Of a stretch of 8,853 bases of DNA, positions 6,979 to 8,853 are shown piece after piece (position 1 is the stretch's first letter; every line of letters starts with the position of its first letter). The stretch lies in contig JBDHZK010000113.1 in assembly GCA_039811865.1 (NCBI GenBank), positions 1-8,853 on the forward strand. Reading direction: 5' to 3'. The notes under the pieces are model-generated. The model was not told the DNA's origin, ran no database searches, and saw only the letters and a program-made list of their open reading frames with translations. The position numbers were made by a program, and so were the translations under genes. This DNA comes from JBDHZK01 sp039811865. Lineage in GTDB: Bacteria > Actinomycetota > Actinomycetes > Propionibacteriales > Propionibacteriaceae.

Positions 6979-7740
6979 TCACCGCAGCGCGGCGACGACC
7001 GTCCGCCAGACGAGGGGATCGCGCGCGACCACCAATGGGCCCCTCGTGACGGAGGGGTCGTAACGCCGGCCCCCCACCGTCCGGGCGATCCCGCCGTTCT
7101 CGGTGATCATGAGCGTCCCGGCGAGGTGATCCCAGGGATGAACGCTGGTGTAGATGATGAAGTCGGTCTCCCCGGCCGCGCAGCGTGGGTAGTCGTAGCC
7201 CGCGCAGCCGGACGGGCGCGTCAACGGCTCCAGACCGGGCGTGGGTTTGGTCAGCCGCTCGTAGCCGACGCCGCTGGGTCGCGCGCCGTGCTGACCGCGC
7301 CGAACCAGCGGCTCTCCGTTTCGGGTGACGCCCTGGTCAGCCTCCGCGATGTACATCGCGGAGTGCATGGGCTGGTAGATCCAGCCACGAACGCAACGCC
7401 CGTCGACCACCTCGGCGACCATCACCGCGAAGTTGGGATTGTTGTTGACGAAGTTGCGGGTGCCGTCCACCGGGTCGATCACCCAGGCATGCGCGGCCCC
7501 GGCGAGGCGGCGCGGGAGCAAATGGTCAAGCTGGGTTGCTTCCTCACCGACGACCAACGCGTCCGGATCGGCCTCCCGAAAAGCCGCGGTCAGGAGCGCC
7601 TCGGCCTCGCGGTCGGCCACGGTGACGAAATCGCCCGGCTTCTTCTCGGCGACTTCGTCGCTGGCCAGGGCCCCGAAGCGGGGCAGGATCGCGTCCGCGG
7701 CAACCTGCCGCAGCAACTCGCTGACCTGTTCGGTGCGCAT
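6979..7740 (-). CDS. Inositol monophosphatase-fold sugar/nucleotide phosphatase
   Basis: A 253-aa cytoplasmic member of the metal-dependent inositol monophosphatase superfamily (IMPase/FBPase/CysQ fold). Family motifs are clear: TVADREAE (40-47), GEE (E66, E67), the metal-site signature WVIDPVDGTRNF (86-97, with D89, V91, D92), and HPWDHLAG (201-208, D204). The segment before the last motif reads CAGYDYPRCAAGETDF rather than the S-A-x-x-L-C-x-V-A-x-G form of classical inositol phosphatases, so the substrate is left open; inositol 1-phosphate, histidinol phosphate or 3'-phosphoadenosine nucleotides are all possible. No histidine or sulfur genes are adjacent. ATG 7740 is preceded by GGAGG only 2 bases away, so a GTG at 7749 or a longer form cannot be excluded; the frame is open back to 7848, but that would overlap the neighbouring gene. 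Confidence 0.88.
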   Translation of the reverse strand: MRTEQVSELLRQVAADAILPRFGALASDEVAEKKPGDFVTVADREAEALLTAAFREADPDALVVGEEATQLDHLLPRRLAGAAHAWVIDPVDGTRNFVNNNPNFAVMVAEVVDGRCVRGWIYQPMHSAMYIAEADQGVTRNGEPLVRRGQHGARPSGVGYERLTKPTPGLEPLTRPSGCAGYDYPRCAAGETDFIIYTSVHPWDHLAGTLMITENGGIARTVGGRRYDPSVTRGPLVVARDPLVWRTVVAALR

Positions 7741-7742
7741 GG

Positions 7743-7747
7743 CCTCC
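7743..7747 (-). promoter_or_regulatory. Ribosome binding site near the phosphatase start
   Basis: GGAGG on the minus strand, strong in sequence but only 2 bases before the ATG at 7740. Either the spacing is unusually tight or the start is misplaced; no other good start lies at the normal distance downstream. Confidence 0.45.
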
Positions 7748-7748
7748 A

Positions 7749-7763
7749 CGGTCTCACAGACCG
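7749..7763 (-). other. Short inverted repeat before the phosphatase gene
   Basis: A perfect 6-bp stem with a 3-base loop (CGGTCT, loop GTG on the minus strand, AGACCG) directly upstream of the GGAGG in the 38-base gap between the 83-aa gene and the phosphatase gene. No T-run follows, so it is not a Rho-independent terminator. It may be chance in G+C-rich DNA. Confidence 0.3.
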
Positions 7764-7778
7764 GCGCGCGATGCGGCG

Positions 7779-8030
7779 TTAGCGCTGAGCCCGGGCGGAG
7801 TCGGAACGCCGAAACACCAAGCGCACAAAGCCTGAGTTGTCGTAGCAACAGTGCTCAAGGTGCCATCCCGTGGCCTCGATCGCCTCGATGGTCCACGCCA
7901 GGTTTTCGTCGGCGTCTCCGCCCCAGGTCATCCCCGGGTGGGTCACGAAGACGTTTCGTCCGCTGAGGTAGACGGCATCCGCCTTCAAAGTGATCTCACG
8001 GATCTTTTCCAGGACGCGGTCGGTGGGCAT
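7779..8030 (-). CDS. Small conserved-looking protein of unknown function
   Basis: An 83-aa protein that I do not recognise as a named family. Predicted layout: an N-terminal charged helix (about 3-17, DRVLEKIREITLKAD), a strand with GRNVFVTHPG (24-33), a helix rich in Glu/Ala (42-54), and a C-terminal beta hairpin TGWHLEHCCYDNSGFVRLVF (54-73), with an Arg-rich tail. There is no signal peptide or membrane segment, so it is probably cytoplasmic. Two adjacent cysteines (CC, 61-62) stand out. Support for a real gene: ATG 8030 has AGGAG 4 bases upstream, that Shine-Dalgarno overlaps the stop codon of the DUF3097 gene, and the gene fits on the coding strand between two clear genes with little spare space. 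It probably shares the transcript, and perhaps coupled translation, with the DUF3097 gene. Function cannot be assigned. Confidence 0.75.
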   Translation of the reverse strand: MPTDRVLEKIREITLKADAVYLSGRNVFVTHPGMTWGGDADENLAWTIEAIEATGWHLEHCCYDNSGFVRLVFRRSDSARAQR

Positions 8031-8034
8031 CGTG

Positions 8035-8039
8035 CTCCT
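8035..8039 (-). promoter_or_regulatory. Ribosome binding site of the 83-aa gene, overlapping the DUF3097 stop codon
   Basis: AGGAG on the minus strand, 4 bases before ATG 8030. It shares bases with the TAG stop (8038-8040) of the upstream gene, an arrangement typical of translational coupling. Confidence 0.6.
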
Positions 8040-8853
8040 ATGACGAGTCGGCGGTGACGAAGTCGATCAGGCGCTCCACCTCGGTCAGCAACTGCGGGTC
8101 GAGGTCCTTCCAGGAGGTCACCCGGCCCAGGATGGTCCGCCAGGCGCGGGCGATATCCGCCTGATCGTGCGCCGGCCAGCCCAGCGCGGCGCAGATGCCC
8201 GCCTTGTAGTCCTGGCCGCGGGGGACGTCCGGCCAGGCCTTGAGGCCGAGGCGTTCCGGCTTGACCGCCGTCCAGATGTCGACGAAGCGGTGGCCGGTGA
8301 CGAACACGTGCTTGCCGGTGACCTGGGCGACGATGCGCGCCTCCTTGGTACCGGGGAGAAGGTGGTCGACCAGCACGCCGAGCCGGTGGCCGGGGCGGGG
8401 GTCGAAGTCCGCCACGATGGCGGGCAGGTCGTCGATGCCGCCCAGGTACTCCACGACCACGCCTACGTAACGCAAGTCGTCGCCCCAGACCTTCTCGACC
8501 AGTTCGGCGTCGTGGCGGCCCTCGACGTAGATGCGGCTCGGCAGCGCCACCTTCGCTGGGGCGGCCGGAGCCACCCGCGAGCCCGAAGCTGTGTGCGTCG
8601 GCCTCGCCGGGGTCGCCCGGCGCGGCACCCTGAGTTCGACCGGCTTGCCGTCGAGCAGGAACCCGGGACCGATCGGAAAGCTGCGCTTGGTGCTCCGGCG
8701 CCCCTCGAGCACGACGATACCGTTCTCCCAGAATGTGACGGCGCCGCAGAAGCCGGTCAGCCCCTCCTCCACGACGATGCCGACCTGCAGGTCGACCGGC
8801 CGGGTGACGGGCTTGTTCGCCTTCTGCCAGCCGGGGGCAAGGACGTCGCGCGC
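8038..8853 (-). CDS. DUF3097 family protein, 5' end cut by window edge
   Basis: The C-terminal 271 residues of a DUF3097 protein, an actinobacterial family without an assigned function as far as I know. The reading frame is open to the window edge; the visible part starts at ARDVLAPGW, which resembles the usual N-terminal end, so perhaps only a few residues are missing. An N-terminal beta-rich part (VVEEGLTGFCGAV, then FPIGPGFLLDGKPVEL) is followed by a linker rich in Ala, Pro, Thr and Arg, and then an alpha/beta domain with IYVEGRHDAELVEKVWGDD and LGVLVDHLLPGTKE, ending in LIDFVTADSS. The E-G-x-x-D plus later Asp pattern recalls TOPRIM domains, notably RNase M5 (inference, not an established annotation). 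A GTG at 8772 could give a shorter 244-aa reading but would cut off conserved residues. It is the first visible gene of the run and is followed closely by the 83-aa gene. Confidence 0.88.
   Translation of the reverse strand, partial: ARDVLAPGWQKANKPVTRPVDLQVGIVVEEGLTGFCGAVTFWENGIVVLEGRRSTKRSFPIGPGFLLDGKPVELRVPRRATPARPTHTASGSRVAPAAPAKVALPSRIYVEGRHDAELVEKVWGDDLRYVGVVVEYLGGIDDLPAIVADFDPRPGHRLGVLVDHLLPGTKEARIVAQVTGKHVFVTGHRFVDIWTAVKPERLGLKAWPDVPRGQDYKAGICAALGWPAHDQADIARAWRTILGRVTSWKDLDPQLLTEVERLIDFVTADSS

Noticed and set aside
6292..7782. Plus-strand open frame of 496 codons
   Set aside because: Opposite dxr and the phosphatase gene, both with clear catalytic motifs; its translation is low-complexity.

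Overview
This is a G+C-rich actinobacterial chromosome segment. The order dxr - rip1 (site-2 protease) - ispG - DUF4081/GNAT acetyltransferase matches the Rv2870c-Rv2867c block of Mycobacterium tuberculosis. A DUF3097 gene, a family I know only from Actinobacteria, lies upstream. The genes flanking that block differ from M. tuberculosis, so I read this as another actinobacterium and cannot name the genus.

All nine genes lie on the minus strand, so transcription runs from high to low coordinates. The window is almost fully coding: the gaps I assign are 2 to 75 bases, and no stretch above 300 bases lacks a gene. In order of transcription: a DUF3097 protein cut by the right edge (8038-8853); a small 83-aa protein of unknown function (7779-8030); an inositol-monophosphatase-fold phosphatase (6979-7740); dxr (5695-6903); rip1/rseP-type intramembrane protease (4391-5692); ispG/gcpE (3204-4349); a DUF4081-GNAT acetyltransferase (2351-3187); and two tandem CapA-family lipoproteins (1104-2309 and 1-1071, the last cut by the left edge). 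I found no tRNA, rRNA, IS element, CRISPR array or convincing terminator.

Dxr and IspG catalyse the second and the sixth of the seven enzymatic steps of the MEP isoprenoid pathway. Rip1 is a membrane zinc protease that in mycobacteria cleaves anti-sigma factors and so controls envelope gene expression. The two CapA-like lipoproteins are predicted to act on the outer face of the membrane. The close packing suggests one or two long transcripts joining isoprenoid precursor supply to envelope functions, but no promoter could be placed.

The most notable observation is the tandem CapA pair. The downstream copy (1-1071) keeps the full set of metallophosphoesterase-like residues. The upstream copy (1104-2309) keeps the fold, the lipobox and a shared cysteine pair, but has lost most of the metal-ligand positions (D to S, E to Q, N to D, HxH to GxQ), so it looks like a pseudoenzyme partner. 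A second lead is a TOPRIM/RNase M5-like signature in the DUF3097 protein.
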